DNA of 38,577 nt from Candidatus Zipacnadia bacterium (GCA_029821265.1 JALGTR010000005.1:1-38577); one strand, 5' to 3'; shown: positions 1 through 10,772, counted from the first letter of the stretch. Numbers and translations are program-made. The notes: generated from the letters alone by a model not told the origin.

Positions 1-1
1 C

Positions 2-2773
2 CCGGATAACGGGGACATCATCTACGCGCCGGACCGCGGGACGGACGGGGACAAGAAGTATCCGCGCGAGGTCTACGGACGCGCGGGCCTCAAGCGCCCC
101 GTGATCGTGTTCCGCTGCGCGGCGACGGATCTTTACGATCTGGTGGACGAGCGCTACTTCCAGACGCTTGAGAAGGTGTTCGTGTACGACGCCGAGGACT
201 ACTCTGAGCCGATCTCGTATGGGTACTCGATTAACGAGATCGTTGTGGCCGCCGAGTTCCCCTCGTACGTGGAGCCGTGTGCGGTGATCTACTCGATGCC
301 CGACCTTAACATGCAAGTGACGATGTCGATGGGTCTGGTGGGCATCCGGATGGTGTGTATCAACGCGACTCCGCAAAAGCCAACCGGCGAGGGCTTCCTT
401 GCGAAGGAGACGCCGGCGATTCCGCTCACGCCGCTGCAGATCGCGCACGACATGTGGCTGCTCGACGAGAGCCGGATCAACAAGCTGCAGCAGCACGGGA
501 TCGCGAACCAGCGCGTGGTTGAACTGCACCAGACCGCTGCAGACGTGCTCTCGGTGGCTGACGACGCACTGGAGAATGCGGAGTACGACAAGGCGGTGGC
601 GGCGGCCCGGCACGCGTGGGGGTATGAGTCCCGGGCGTATCCTGATGTCCAGAAGACGGCAGAGGACGTCGTGAAGGGCGTGCTGTTTTACCTGGCGATT
701 CTGCTGCCCTTTGCGTTCTTCGGCGAGCGGCTGTTTGTGCACGCGAGGACGATCATCGGGCAGATTGTGGGCATGGTGGTGGTGTTCATCATCGTGTTCC
801 TGCTTCTGGCGCTGGTGCACCCCGCGTTCTCGCTGACGACGAGTCCGCCGATCATCCTGCTGGCATTCATTGTCATGGCTCTGGCGGTGCTGGTGATCAG
901 CATCGTTACGATGAAGTTCAACCAGGAGCTTAAGTCGATGAAGCAGTCGCGGGGCGGCGTGCACGAGGCTGACGTGGGTCGGCTGTCGGTGGCGGGCGCG
1001 GCATTCAGTCTCGGTATCGCGAACATGCGCCGGAGGAAGGCGCGGACAGCGCTGACGGCGATCACGCTGATCCTGCTGACCTTTACGGTGCTGTCATTCA
1101 CGTCGGTGCGGTCATTCCTGCGCGAGAACAAGATCGGTCTGGCACATCAGCCGAGCTACCAGGGCATCATGTTGCGGGACCGCTCGTGGTTGTCGCTTGA
1201 GGCGCCGACTGCAGACATCATCGCCAATGAGCTTGGCGAGGAGGCGACGGTGTCGCCGCGCGCGTGGTATACGAGCGCGGATATCGAGAAGGAACTGATG
1301 GTGGACATCGCGCTGTCGGATGACCTCACGAGGACCTACACGGTCAACGCGCTGCTGGGTCTGTCTCCTCAGGAGCGAGAGGTGATGGAGGCAGAAGAGT
1401 GGCTCGAGGCCGGCCGGTGGATCCGTGAGGGCGAGAGGAACGTCATCCTGTTGCCCACGTCGATCGCCGAGGAGCTTGGTGTGACGGCGGACGAGGTGGG
1501 CGAGGCCAAGGTGAAGTTGTTCGGCACCGACTTCACGGTCATCGGTATCATCAACGAGACCCGGATGCGTGAGATGACAGACCTCGACGGGGAGCCGATG
1601 ACGCCGGTGAACTACGCGATGCTCCGGCCGGAAGTTATCCAGGAGCTGAAGCGTCAGGCACAGCGGCAGAGCCAGCTTGGTTCAAGCGGCGCGCAGTCGC
1701 TGCTGCAGGACTACAAGCACTATGGTCCTGAGAAGCTGGCGGTGATCCCGTACGGTACGGCGCTGCAGCTTGGCGGCACCTTGCGGTCGGTGGCGATCCG
1801 CTTCGAGGAGCCGGAGCAGGTTGCCGAGACGGTAGAGCGGATGATGAAGCGCTTTGCGCTGAGTCTGTATGCGGGCATCGGTGACGCCGCGTTCCTGTTC
1901 AGTTCGGTGGGTATGGCGAGTGCTCAGGGGTTGCAGACGATGGCGATCCCGATTCTGATCGCCGCGCTCATCGTGTTGAACACGATGCTCGGCGCGGTGT
2001 ATGAGCGGACCAAGGAGATCGGCATCTACAGCTCGCTTGGTCTGGCGCCCTCGCACATTGCGACGCTGTTTCTGGCGGAGGCGTCCGTGTTCGCGAACCT
2101 TGGCGCGATCGTGGGCTATCTGCTCGGGCAGGTCCTGGCGAAGATCATCCACGTGTTCAACATACAGGCGGGTGTTGAGCTGAACTACTCGTCATTGTCG
2201 GCGGTGGGTGTGACGGTGCTGGTCGTGGTGGTGGTGCTTCTCTCGACGCTCTATCCGTCGAAACAGGCGTCGAAGATCGCGTCACCGGGCATCGCCCGGA
2301 AGTGGGAGCTGCCGGAGCCTGAGGGTGACGTGTTGACGGTGCGGCTGCCGTTCACGGTGACGGGGCGTGATGCGTTCGGCGTTGCGGCCTTCCTGCAGGA
2401 GTTCTTCTCCGAGTACGTGGGGTATGCGGGCGGAGAGTTCCTGGCCGAGAACGTGCGGCTGGAGGCGCTTGGGGATAAGCCGGAGGACGGCGTGGCGGTG
2501 AAGCTGCGAATGTGGCTGGCGCCGTACGACCTGGGTGTGAGCCAGGACTTCGTGCTCGCGTGCATCCCCACGGAGGATGAGGATATCTTCGCGATCGAGA
2601 TACGGCTGATGCGTCTGGCCGGCGACATCACGTCGTGGAAGAAGACGAACTCGCTCTTCCTGTCGTCGATTCGCAAGCAGTTCCTGATCTGGCGGACGGT
2701 ACCGCAGGGCGAGAAGGTCGCCTACGCCGAGCAGGGCGAGAAGGTCGTGGAGGAAGGCGTTATCCTCACCTGA
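2..2773 (+). CDS. ABC transporter permease, FtsX/MacB-like domain (5'-truncated by window edge)
   Basis: The reading frame is open from base 2 through the listed GTG at 101, so the true start lies outside the window. Several hydrophobic segments; region MAIPILIAALIVLNTMLGAVYERTKEIGIYSSLGLAPSHIATLFLAEA is typical of an FtsX domain. Confidence 0.85.
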   Translation, partial: PDNGDIIYAPDRGTDGDKKYPREVYGRAGLKRPVIVFRCAATDLYDLVDERYFQTLEKVFVYDAEDYSEPISYGYSINEIVVAAEFPSYVEPCAVIYSMPDLNMQVTMSMGLVGIRMVCINATPQKPTGEGFLAKETPAIPLTPLQIAHDMWLLDESRINKLQQHGIANQRVVELHQTAADVLSVADDALENAEYDKAVAAARHAWGYESRAYPDVQKTAEDVVKGVLFYLAILLPFAFFGERLFVHARTIIGQIVGMVVVFIIVFLLLALVHPAFSLTTSPPIILLAFIVMALAVLVISIVTMKFNQELKSMKQSRGGVHEADVGRLSVAGAAFSLGIANMRRRKARTALTAITLILLTFTVLSFTSVRSFLRENKIGLAHQPSYQGIMLRDRSWLSLEAPTADIIANELGEEATVSPRAWYTSADIEKELMVDIALSDDLTRTYTVNALLGLSPQEREVMEAEEWLEAGRWIREGERNVILLPTSIAEELGVTADEVGEAKVKLFGTDFTVIGIINETRMREMTDLDGEPMTPVNYAMLRPEVIQELKRQAQRQSQLGSSGAQSLLQDYKHYGPEKLAVIPYGTALQLGGTLRSVAIRFEEPEQVAETVERMMKRFALSLYAGIGDAAFLFSSVGMASAQGLQTMAIPILIAALIVLNTMLGAVYERTKEIGIYSSLGLAPSHIATLFLAEASVFANLGAIVGYLLGQVLAKIIHVFNIQAGVELNYSSLSAVGVTVLVVVVVLLSTLYPSKQASKIASPGIARKWELPEPEGDVLTVRLPFTVTGRDAFGVAAFLQEFFSEYVGYAGGEFLAENVRLEALGDKPEDGVAVKLRMWLAPYDLGVSQDFVLACIPTEDEDIFAIEIRLMRLAGDITSWKKTNSLFLSSIRKQFLIWRTVPQGEKVAYAEQGEKVVEEGVILT

Positions 2774-2799
2774 GCGGGAGACCTGACACGACACAGACA

Positions 2800-2829
2800 G
2801 GCGCGCCCCGGCCGTTTGCGGGGCGCGCC
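2800..2829. terminator. GC-rich perfect inverted repeat (10-bp arms, 10-nt loop)
   Basis: ggcgcgcccc-ggccgtttgc-ggggcgcgcc in the gap between the FtsX gene and the next ORF; no T-tract. Confidence 0.55.
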
Positions 2830-2844
2830 GATGACGGGGAAGTG

Positions 2845-3852
2845 ATGACGACGGACACGTCAGCATGCAAGCAGGCGGCGATCAAGGCCGTCAGGTGGCT
2901 TATCAGGCAGCAGAATGAGGATGGATCGTTCCAGCCGCTCTCCGAGGGGATGGCGGGCTTTCACAAGGTGCCCTACGCGCTGGCGCTGAGCGGCCAGAGC
3001 GGGCGTGGCGTGCGGCTGTGCAACTGGATCGTGGACAACAGTCTCGATGACGAGGGCGACCTCGGCGCGATGTTCGGCAGGCAGGGGCCGCTGGAGCGCT
3101 ACTACGAGTATGGTCCGGCGTGGATCATCGCGGGGGCGCAGCGGCTGGGGCAGTTTGGCCTGTCGATGCGCGCGTGGGGCTTTCTGTCGAGCCTTCAGCA
3201 TCCGGACACCGGCGGTTTTCTACGCGGGGGGCCGGACGCGGGGCTCGACGACGAGCAGGACATGCTCGGCACGGCCGCGGCGGGCCTGGCGGCGCTTTAC
3301 ATGGGCGACGAGCGCGTGGGGAGGGCCGTTGGCGACTTCCTGCTCAGGCGCCTCGAGAGCATGCCCGCGACTGGGGAGAGAATGTATCTGATGGTGCGGC
3401 GGGGCGAGGAGCCGGTGCGCGTGCACGGTGAAGGCCTCGACGAGGAGTATACGATCGAGATCGGCGAGAGCGGGCAGTGGTACTTCGTGCCGAGCCTCGT
3501 CGCGGGCTTTCTGGCGAAGCTGGCTGAGGCCACGGAGGAGCGGAAGTACCTGCGCGGGGCGCAGGCGTATGTGGATTTCTGCGAATCAGGGGCGGAGGAT
3601 CGCTACGTCAGTCCGCGCAGCGGGTTCTTCGGCTGGGCGGCGTCACATCTGTACCTGGTGACGGGAAACGTTAACTACCGGCGGATCGCGGCCTCGGTGC
3701 TCGAGGGCATAGTGGAGCGACAGAACCCGGATGGGAGCTGGCTGGAGCCGCAGCTTCCGAGCGACGCGCTGTCGGCGCAGACCGACGCGACGGCCGAGGC
3801 GTTGATCGTGATCCTGGAGACGCTCGATAATCTCGAGGCGGGCGCTGAGTAG
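2845..3852 (+). CDS. Prenyltransferase/squalene-oxidase-like alpha/alpha-toroid protein
   Basis: ORF MTTDTSACKQAAIKAVRWLIRQQNEDGSFQPL...; QW-like repeats QQNEDGSF and RQNPDGSW. No DxDD cyclase motif seen. Confidence 0.7.
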   Translation: MTTDTSACKQAAIKAVRWLIRQQNEDGSFQPLSEGMAGFHKVPYALALSGQSGRGVRLCNWIVDNSLDDEGDLGAMFGRQGPLERYYEYGPAWIIAGAQRLGQFGLSMRAWGFLSSLQHPDTGGFLRGGPDAGLDDEQDMLGTAAAGLAALYMGDERVGRAVGDFLLRRLESMPATGERMYLMVRRGEEPVRVHGEGLDEEYTIEIGESGQWYFVPSLVAGFLAKLAEATEERKYLRGAQAYVDFCESGAEDRYVSPRSGFFGWAASHLYLVTGNVNYRRIAASVLEGIVERQNPDGSWLEPQLPSDALSAQTDATAEALIVILETLDNLEAGAE

Positions 3853-3933
3853 CCTCGGGCTTTCGCGCCGCCGGGCGGCCGGCGGCTTGATGATGGACGG
3901 CTGGCTAAGATGAAGGACGGAGGGAATAGATCG

Positions 3934-5001
3934 ATGGATAAGATTGGATTCGGGATCATCGGGTGTGGTGTGATCTCCGGCACCCACCGCAAGGCGATCG
4001 AGGCCGTGGAGGCCGCCGAGCTGGTGGCTTGCTGCGACGTGGTGGAGGAGAAGGCGCGGGCTTTCGCAGAGGAGGCCGGGATCGGCGACGCGTGGTATCG
4101 CGACATCGAGGAGATGCTGGCCCACGACGGTCTGGATGCGGTGTGTATATGCACTCCGAGCGGGATGCACTCCGAACACGCGATCATGGCTGCGAACGCC
4201 GGCAAGCACATCCTGTGCGAGAAGCCGCTGGATGTGACGCTGAAGAAGATCGACGATATGATCGCGGCGGCGAAGGAGAACGACGTGAAGCTGGCCGGCG
4301 TTTTCCAGCGCCGCACGTACGAGAGCACCAAGAAGGTGCGCGAGGCTGTGCGGCAGGGCAAGCTGGGCAAGCTGGTGCTGGGCGACTGCTACCAGAAGTA
4401 CTATCGTTCGCACGAGTATTACGCGTCGGGCGACTGGCGTGCGACGTGGGAACTTGACGGCGGCGGGGCGCTGATGAACCAGGGCGTGCATGGGATCGAC
4501 CTGATCATCCATCTGATGGGCCCGGTCAAGCGCGTCTCGGCCAACTGCCGACGCCTGGTGCGGAACATTAGCGTTGAGGACACCGCGACCGCGATCATCG
4601 AGTTTGAGAACGGTGCGCTGGGCGTCCTCGAGGGCACCACGAGCGTGACGCCCGGACAGGGCTGCGAAGTCGAGATTTGCGGCGACAAGGGCACAGTTGG
4701 CCTCTCGGGCGACACCATCACCAAGTGGGAGATCGAGGGTGAGGCGGACCACGTCGAGGCGGAGGAGAAGGAGACGGAGGGCACGGCCTCCGATCCGACC
4801 GCCCTGCAGGCCACCGGCCATGCGGCGCACGTGCAGGATCTGTGCGAGGCGATCATCGAGGACCGCGAGCCGGCGATCCCGGGCTCCGAGGCCCGGAAGG
4901 CCGTCGAGCTTATCAAGGCGATCTACAAGTCGTCACGAGAGGGTGGCGCGCCGGTCGTGCTGCCGCTCTCGTACGTGGACGACGGTCCTGGCATCGACTG
5001 A
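3934..5001 (+). CDS. Gfo/Idh/MocA family oxidoreductase
   Basis: N-terminal Rossmann MDKIGFGIIGCGVISGTHRKAI, and ILCEKPLDVTLKKID (EKP motif). Start could be 3910. Confidence 0.9.
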   Translation: MDKIGFGIIGCGVISGTHRKAIEAVEAAELVACCDVVEEKARAFAEEAGIGDAWYRDIEEMLAHDGLDAVCICTPSGMHSEHAIMAANAGKHILCEKPLDVTLKKIDDMIAAAKENDVKLAGVFQRRTYESTKKVREAVRQGKLGKLVLGDCYQKYYRSHEYYASGDWRATWELDGGGALMNQGVHGIDLIIHLMGPVKRVSANCRRLVRNISVEDTATAIIEFENGALGVLEGTTSVTPGQGCEVEICGDKGTVGLSGDTITKWEIEGEADHVEAEEKETEGTASDPTALQATGHAAHVQDLCEAIIEDREPAIPGSEARKAVELIKAIYKSSREGGAPVVLPLSYVDDGPGID

Positions 5002-5025
5002 GCCATGCGCAGCGAAGGATCTACT

Positions 5026-5055
5026 CCGGGCGCCGGCCACGTGGTCGGCGCCCGG
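5026..5055. terminator. GC-rich perfect inverted repeat (10-bp arms)
   Basis: ccgggcgccg-gccacgtggt-cggcgcccgg directly after the Gfo/Idh/MocA stop codon; no T-tract. Confidence 0.55.
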
Positions 5056-5126
5056 CTGCTTAAGCGCCGCCTGAGGGGGCAGGCCGGCCCGGAGAGCCCG
5101 GCGCTCATCGGCGGAGCCGCACGGTC

Positions 5127-5155
5127 TTGATTCGGCGCGGCCGGTGGGTTACCAT
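5127..5155 (+). promoter_or_regulatory. Candidate sigma70-type promoter (TTGATT-N17-TACCAT)
   Basis: -35 at 5127-5132, 17-nt spacer, -10 at 5150-5155, upstream of the PHP gene and downstream of a hairpin. Confidence 0.45.
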
Positions 5156-5205
5156 GGGGCAGACTTATGTACAGGGACCGACGCATGCTTACACGGGAGA
5201 CGAGG

Positions 5206-5997
5206 ATGGAGTTTCACTTCTTCGACTGTCACACCCACAGCGAGTTCTCGTCGTGCGCCGAGGACGTGACGCTGTCAGGATATGCCGAGATCGCCCGGAC
5301 CACGAACACGCGCTTCGCCGTGACCGACCACTCCGCACAGATCTTCTATCCGCCGGACAACCGCTGGGGATTCTGGAGCGATGAAGCGGTTGAGCTGTTC
5401 GAGGCCAGTCGCGACGGCGGCCGGCAGCGGGTAGAGCACTGGCTGCGGACGCTGCGCGAGGCGCAGACCGGCGGCATGCTGGTGGGCACCGAGCTCGACG
5501 TGCTGCCCGACGGGCGTCGGGTCTTTCCGGACGAGATGCTGGAGACGCTTGACGTGGTGCTCGGCGCGGTGCACTCGATGCCCACGCTCCGGGACGAGCG
5601 ACCGGTGGCAGAGATCCATGACGAGTTCCGCTTCCAGGTCGAGGCACTCGCCGGTCATGGCATAGAGGTGCTGGTGCATCCCTACCGGCTCCTGCTGGCG
5701 GCCGAGGTGCCGGTTCCCGAGGGGCTGGTGCGATGGACGGTGGAGGCGGCGCGGGAGCTCGGCTTCGCGCTGGAGATCAACAGCCATAAGCAGTACCCGG
5801 AGCACGACGTGCTGATGGCGCGGATGGCGCTGGAAGAGGGCGTGCCGCTGGCGATCGGCACGGACACGCATCGGTCGTCGGAGTTCGGGGATTTCAGCTA
5901 CCACGAGCGGGTTCTGGGTGAGGTGCTGCCCGACGGCGACTGGGCGAGGCACCTCTGGGAGCCGACCGTCGAGGTTCGCGAGGCGGCGGCCGGCTGA
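5206..5997 (+). CDS. PHP-domain metal-dependent phosphoesterase
   Basis: MEFHFFDCHTHSEFSSCAED...AVTDHSAQ...IGTDTHRSSEF; HxH, TDH and TDTH metal-site motifs of PHP proteins. Start could be 5167. Confidence 0.85.
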   Translation: MEFHFFDCHTHSEFSSCAEDVTLSGYAEIARTTNTRFAVTDHSAQIFYPPDNRWGFWSDEAVELFEASRDGGRQRVEHWLRTLREAQTGGMLVGTELDVLPDGRRVFPDEMLETLDVVLGAVHSMPTLRDERPVAEIHDEFRFQVEALAGHGIEVLVHPYRLLLAAEVPVPEGLVRWTVEAARELGFALEINSHKQYPEHDVLMARMALEEGVPLAIGTDTHRSSEFGDFSYHERVLGEVLPDGDWARHLWEPTVEVREAAAG

Positions 5998-6117
5998 GGT
6001 CCGACCGGGAGGACGTGGATTCTCAAGGCTCGGGGGCCGAGGCGCCCGGGCGTCGAAGTATCATGTACGGACGTGACGGGCCGCATCAGAGGCGCGGCGG
6101 AGGAGAGAGGGACGCAG

Positions 6118-7584
6118 ATGAGTGAGAATGGCCGCTACGACCTCGCGATCGTCGGAGCGGGGCCTGGTGGATATGTCGCGGCGCTGCGCGGGCGCCAGCT
6201 GGGACTTTCGGTCGCGCTGATCGAGGAACGTGAGGTGGGGGGGACGTGCCTCAATCGGGGGTGCATTCCCTCGAAGGCGCTGCTGCACACCGCGCACGTG
6301 CTGGAGACCTGTGAGGGCGCCTCGCGCTACGGTGTGACTGTCGAGGACTTCAGTATCGACATCGACCGCGCACGCCGACACAAGCAGCGCGCGGTGAAGC
6401 AGCTCGTGTCCGGCGTGGAGACGCTGCTCGAGAAGGCCGAGGTGGACCTCTGCTGCGGCCACGGCGAGTTCGCCGACGAGCATACGCTGTCGGTCCGGTC
6501 GAAGGATGGCGAGAAGCGGATCGAGGCCGAGCAGATCATCGTTGCGACGGGCTCGGTGCCGGTCGTGGACATGATCGAGGGTGGGCGCGGGCGGAACGTC
6601 TGGACCAGCGACACGGCGCTGAACGTGCCCTTCGTGCCGGAATCGATGATCGTCGTCGGCAGCGGTGCGGTAGGGATGGAGATCGCGGCGATGTACCTGC
6701 ACTTCGGCAGTCAGGTCACGGTCCTGGAGCTTTTCGACCGGGCGCTTCCGCGAGAGGACCACGAGGCGAGCGAGGTCGTGACGCGCACGTTCCAGCGTCG
6801 CGGCGGTCAGGTTGAGGTCAACGCGATGGTGAAGGCCATCGATGACGGCGATGATAAGCGCAAGCGGGTGGTCTTTGAGCGCGGCGGCGAAGAGGAGATG
6901 CTTGAGGCCGAGGTGGTCCTGCTCGCCGTCGGACGCAAGGCGAATCTGAGTGAGCTCGGCGCCGAGGAGATCGGGCTGCGCATCGAGCGGCATGGCATCT
7001 GTGTGCAGGAGGGCGTGACCACGCCGGCGTCCGACCCGGATCGGCCGCCGTCCACCGTCTGCCCGGGGACGCAGCTGCGCACCTCGCTCGATCACGTCTG
7101 GGCGATCGGGGACTGCATCCGGGGCATCGGGCTCGCGCACCTGGCGATGCACGAGGGGGTGGCGGCCGTGGAGGCGTCGCAGGGGATAGAGACGCACATC
7201 AACTACAACGCGGTGCCGACCGCGATGTACTCGCATCCGGAGATTGCCTCAGTGGGCCTGCTGGAGTACCGTGCGAAGGAACTGGGGATCGAGGTAGACG
7301 TGGGGCGGTTCCCGTTCGCGGCGAACGGCCGCGCGGTTTGCACCGGCGCGCGGCACGGTTTTGCGAAGCTGATCTCGGATCCCGAGAGCGGTCAGTTGCT
7401 CGGCGCCACGGTGTGTGGCCTGTACGCCACCGAGCTGATACCGGAGCTGACGCTGGCGATCGAACAGAAGCTGCCGGTGGACGCAATCATCGACGTGATT
7501 CACGCGCATCCGACGCTGAGCGAGGCGCTGCACGAGGCGGCGCTGGCGACGCAGGGCCGGGCGCTGCACATTCCGCTTGCGTAG
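6118..7584 (+). CDS. lpdA: Dihydrolipoyl dehydrogenase / pyridine nucleotide-disulfide oxidoreductase
   Basis: YDLAIVGAGPGGYVAALRGRQLG; redox site GGTCLNRGCIPSKALL; C-terminal IHAHPTLSEALHEAAL. Confidence 0.93.
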   Translation: MSENGRYDLAIVGAGPGGYVAALRGRQLGLSVALIEEREVGGTCLNRGCIPSKALLHTAHVLETCEGASRYGVTVEDFSIDIDRARRHKQRAVKQLVSGVETLLEKAEVDLCCGHGEFADEHTLSVRSKDGEKRIEAEQIIVATGSVPVVDMIEGGRGRNVWTSDTALNVPFVPESMIVVGSGAVGMEIAAMYLHFGSQVTVLELFDRALPREDHEASEVVTRTFQRRGGQVEVNAMVKAIDDGDDKRKRVVFERGGEEEMLEAEVVLLAVGRKANLSELGAEEIGLRIERHGICVQEGVTTPASDPDRPPSTVCPGTQLRTSLDHVWAIGDCIRGIGLAHLAMHEGVAAVEASQGIETHINYNAVPTAMYSHPEIASVGLLEYRAKELGIEVDVGRFPFAANGRAVCTGARHGFAKLISDPESGQLLGATVCGLYATELIPELTLAIEQKLPVDAIIDVIHAHPTLSEALHEAALATQGRALHIPLA

Positions 7585-7628
7585 CCGATACCCTGACAGA
7601 CGTGATAGCACGCGAGGTGGGGCAGAGG

Positions 7629-9164
7629 ATGAAGCTCGTCATCGCCGACGAGATGCGGGAGATGGACCGGAGGACGATCGAGGACTGGGGCATGCCCGGC
7701 GTGGTTCTGATGGAGAACGCCGGGCGCGCGATCGCGGATCTGTGTGACCGGTTGCTTCAGGAGATGGCGCCGGGCCGGACGGTGGTTGTGGCGGGGAAGG
7801 GCAACAACGGCGGCGACGGCTTCGTGGTCGCGCGCTGGCTGCACTGGGCGGGGCACGAGGTCGAAGTGCTGCTGCTTGCGGAGGGCGACGAGCTGTCCGG
7901 GGACGCGGCGACGAACTACCGCTTCGCGAAGCGGATGGGCGTGGTGATCCGCGAGCAGGCGACGCGAGCGGTGATGGACGAGCGGCTGGCTGGCGCCCGG
8001 CTGATCGTTGACGGCGTGCTGGGGACGGGGGTCTCGGGCGAGGTGCGCGGGTCGGCGCGGGAGGCGATTGAGGCGATGAACGCCGCCGACGCGCCGGTCG
8101 TTGCGGTGGATATCCCCACCGGTGTTGACGGGGACAGCGGGGCGATCCTCGGGGATGCCGTCTGGGCGGCCTACACCGTAACGATGGCCATTCCGAAGAT
8201 CGGGCTATATCAGTATCCCGGGCGTGAGCGCTGCGGTGAGATCATCGTGGCGCCGATCGGGATGCCCCGCGAGCTGACAGAGGCCGAGGAGCTGAGGACG
8301 AACCTGACGCAGGAGAGCGACGCCGCGTGGATGCTGCCCGGGCGAAGCCCCGATATGCACAAGGGCGACGCCGGGCGTCTGCTGGTGATCGCCGGATCGG
8401 TGGGCATGACGGGGGCGGCGGCGATGACGGGGCTGGCAGCGACGCGGTCGGGCGCGGGGCTTGTCTACGTGGCATGCCCTGAGAGCCTGAACGATGTGCT
8501 GGAGACGAAGTGCACGGAGGTCCTCACGCGGCCGATGCCGGAGACCGATGCGCGGTCGCTGGCGCTGGCGGCAGAGGAGCCGCTGGTGGAGTTCGCGGAA
8601 GGTATGGACGCGGTTGTGCTGGGACCAGGACTGTCGCGGGATGATGAGAGTGCGGAGCTCGCGCGCAGGCTGGCCATGCGGCTCGAGCTGCCTATGGTGA
8701 TCGACGCGGACGGCCTCAACGCCTTCGCCGGGCGCGCGGAGCAGCTGCGCGAGCGGCCGGCGCCGACCGTCATCACACCGCACCCGGGCGAGTTTGCGCG
8801 ACTGACGGAGCGGTCGATCGGCGAGGTCCAGGCGGATCGCCTCTCCGCGGCCAGGGACCTTGCCAGGCGGGCGGAGGTGATCGTTCTGCTCAAGGGTGCG
8901 GGGACGGTCATCGCGGCGCCGGACGGTGAGGCGTGGGTCAACCCGACGGGAAATGCGGGGCTGGCGTCCGGGGGAACGGGCGATGTGCTCTCGGGCATGA
9001 TCGGCGCATTCCTCGCGGGCGGATCGACGGCGCTTCAGGCCGCTGTCGCGGGCGCTTTCTACCACGGCCGGGCGGCGGAGATCGCTGCCGGGCCAGGAGA
9101 GCGCGGGCTGGTGGCGCCGATGCTGCTGGAAGTGCTGCCGGGCATCTTTCCACCGGACGAGTGA
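7629..9164 (+). CDS. nnr: Bifunctional NAD(P)H-hydrate epimerase / ADP-dependent NAD(P)H-hydrate dehydratase
   Basis: N-terminal YjeF domain (VAGKGNNGGDGFVVARWL) fused to a carbohydrate-kinase-like domain (NPTGNAGLASGGTGDVLSGMIGAFLA). Confidence 0.93.
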   Translation: MKLVIADEMREMDRRTIEDWGMPGVVLMENAGRAIADLCDRLLQEMAPGRTVVVAGKGNNGGDGFVVARWLHWAGHEVEVLLLAEGDELSGDAATNYRFAKRMGVVIREQATRAVMDERLAGARLIVDGVLGTGVSGEVRGSAREAIEAMNAADAPVVAVDIPTGVDGDSGAILGDAVWAAYTVTMAIPKIGLYQYPGRERCGEIIVAPIGMPRELTEAEELRTNLTQESDAAWMLPGRSPDMHKGDAGRLLVIAGSVGMTGAAAMTGLAATRSGAGLVYVACPESLNDVLETKCTEVLTRPMPETDARSLALAAEEPLVEFAEGMDAVVLGPGLSRDDESAELARRLAMRLELPMVIDADGLNAFAGRAEQLRERPAPTVITPHPGEFARLTERSIGEVQADRLSAARDLARRAEVIVLLKGAGTVIAAPDGEAWVNPTGNAGLASGGTGDVLSGMIGAFLAGGSTALQAAVAGAFYHGRAAEIAAGPGERGLVAPMLLEVLPGIFPPDE

Positions 9165-9919
9165 TGGAGGCGATGACGATGCGGCTTTCACCGCTGGTGT
9201 GCGCGCACCGAGGTCGATCGAGCGTTGCGCCCGAGAACACGATGACGGCCTTTGAGGCCGCTGTCGAAGTCGGTGCGGATTTCATGGAGCTGGACGTGCG
9301 CCGCAGTCTCGACGGTGAGATCGTGTGCATGCACGACGCGACCGTCGATCGCACAACGGATGGCTCGGGCGAGGTCGCACAGATGACGCTCGAGGCGCTG
9401 CGGGAGCTGGATGCGGGCTCGTGGAAGGGCGAGGAGTACGCCGGCGAGCGGATTCCGCTGCTGCGCGAGGTGCTGGAGCAGATCGCGCCACGGCTTGTCG
9501 TGGACATCGAGATCAAGCAGCGGGGGATTGCCGAAGAGGTGGTGCAGCTTGTGCGTGATGCCGACTGCCTGCGGCGCGTAACGATTATATCGTTCGATGC
9601 CGGTGATCTGCGGCAGGCGAAGGCAGCCGAGCCCACGCTGGCCTGCGGGCTGATCACCGGCTGGACGGAAGACGCGGATGAGAGCGATCTGGCGGCGCTG
9701 CTCGATAAGGCGCTGAGCTGCGGCGCGAACTGCATCTCCTGCCTGCATGCTCACGTGACGGAGCGGCTTGTGCGCGAATGCCACCTTGCGGGACTGGCGC
9801 TGAAGGCCTGGACGATGGATGACAGGGAGGAGATCGAGCGCATGATCGACCTGCGCGTCGACGGCCTTGTCAGCAATTACCCTGAGCGGGCGATTGCGGC
9901 GCTGGAGGCGAGGGGATGA
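9164..9919 (+). CDS. Glycerophosphodiester phosphodiesterase
   Basis: [59 protein letters not shown] overlap with the previous gene; start may be 9173 or 9179. Confidence 0.92.
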   Translation: MEAMTMRLSPLVCAHRGRSSVAPENTMTAFEAAVEVGADFMELDVRRSLDGEIVCMHDATVDRTTDGSGEVAQMTLEALRELDAGSWKGEEYAGERIPLLREVLEQIAPRLVVDIEIKQRGIAEEVVQLVRDADCLRRVTIISFDAGDLRQAKAAEPTLACGLITGWTEDADESDLAALLDKALSCGANCISCLHAHVTERLVRECHLAGLALKAWTMDDREEIERMIDLRVDGLVSNYPERAIAALEARG

Positions 9920-10719
9920 GACAGATACCGGTTGCGCTAACGATCGCTGGATCGGACTCGGGCGGTGGGGCCGGGATACAGGCGGACCTGAAGACCTTTA
10001 CGGTGCTGGGCGTCTACGGCATGAGCGCGATCACCGCGATCACGGTGCAGAATACCGTCGGGGTGCGCGACGCGCTGGTGCTGGAGCCTGAGCTGGTGGC
10101 GGCGCAGATCGACGCGGTGCTTGAGGACATCGGCTGCGACGCCGCCAAGACCGGTATGCTCGGCACCGCGCAGGTCGTGCGCGCAGTCGCGGATCGGGTC
10201 GCCGCGCACGAGGTCAGGAATCTGGTGGTCGATCCGGTGATGGTCGCGAAATCCGGGGACCGCCTGCTGGCTGAGGACGCGAGCTCGGCGCTGGTGGCGG
10301 ACTTGCTGCCGCTGGCGAGGGTGGTGACACCGAACCTGCCGGAGGCTGAGGCCCTGCTGGGACACGAGATCGCCGAGGACGCGATGGAGGACGCGGCGCG
10401 GGAGATCTGCGCGCTGGGATGTCGGGCGGTGGTGCTCAAAGGCGGGCACGGTGGCGGCGACGAGGCGATAGACCTGTTCTTCGACGCAGAGACGGAGCGC
10501 ATCGAGCGGATGAGCGCGCCGCGCTACGATACGCGGAACACGCACGGAACCGGCTGCACATTCGCGTCGGCGATCACCGCGCACCTGGCGAAGGGCCTCG
10601 ATCTGCGCAACGCGGTCGCGATGGGGAAACGCTTTGTGACCGAGGCGATCCGGCGCGGACTGCCGCTTGGCTCGGGGCACGGTCCCACCGATCACATCGG
10701 CGCCGGCAGGCTGTTCTGA
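9916..10719 (+). CDS. thiD: Bifunctional hydroxymethylpyrimidine kinase/phosphomethylpyrimidine kinase
   Basis: [43 protein letters not shown]-terminal [21 protein letters not shown] overlap with the upstream gene. Confidence 0.94.
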   Translation: MRQIPVALTIAGSDSGGGAGIQADLKTFTVLGVYGMSAITAITVQNTVGVRDALVLEPELVAAQIDAVLEDIGCDAAKTGMLGTAQVVRAVADRVAAHEVRNLVVDPVMVAKSGDRLLAEDASSALVADLLPLARVVTPNLPEAEALLGHEIAEDAMEDAAREICALGCRAVVLKGGHGGGDEAIDLFFDAETERIERMSAPRYDTRNTHGTGCTFASAITAHLAKGLDLRNAVAMGKRFVTEAIRRGLPLGSGHGPTDHIGAGRLF

Positions 10720-10772
10720 CGGGCAGGCGCGGGTATGCACCACAACTGCAGTGTGAAGAGGAGCGATCGACG

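Noticed and set aside
3643-4830. 395-aa minus-strand ORF opposite the Gfo/Idh/MocA gene
   Set aside because: Antisense shadow; no recognisable domain, and it spans the intergenic region and two genes.
6061-7236. 391-aa minus-strand ORF opposite lpdA
   Set aside because: Antisense shadow of an unambiguous flavoprotein disulfide reductase.
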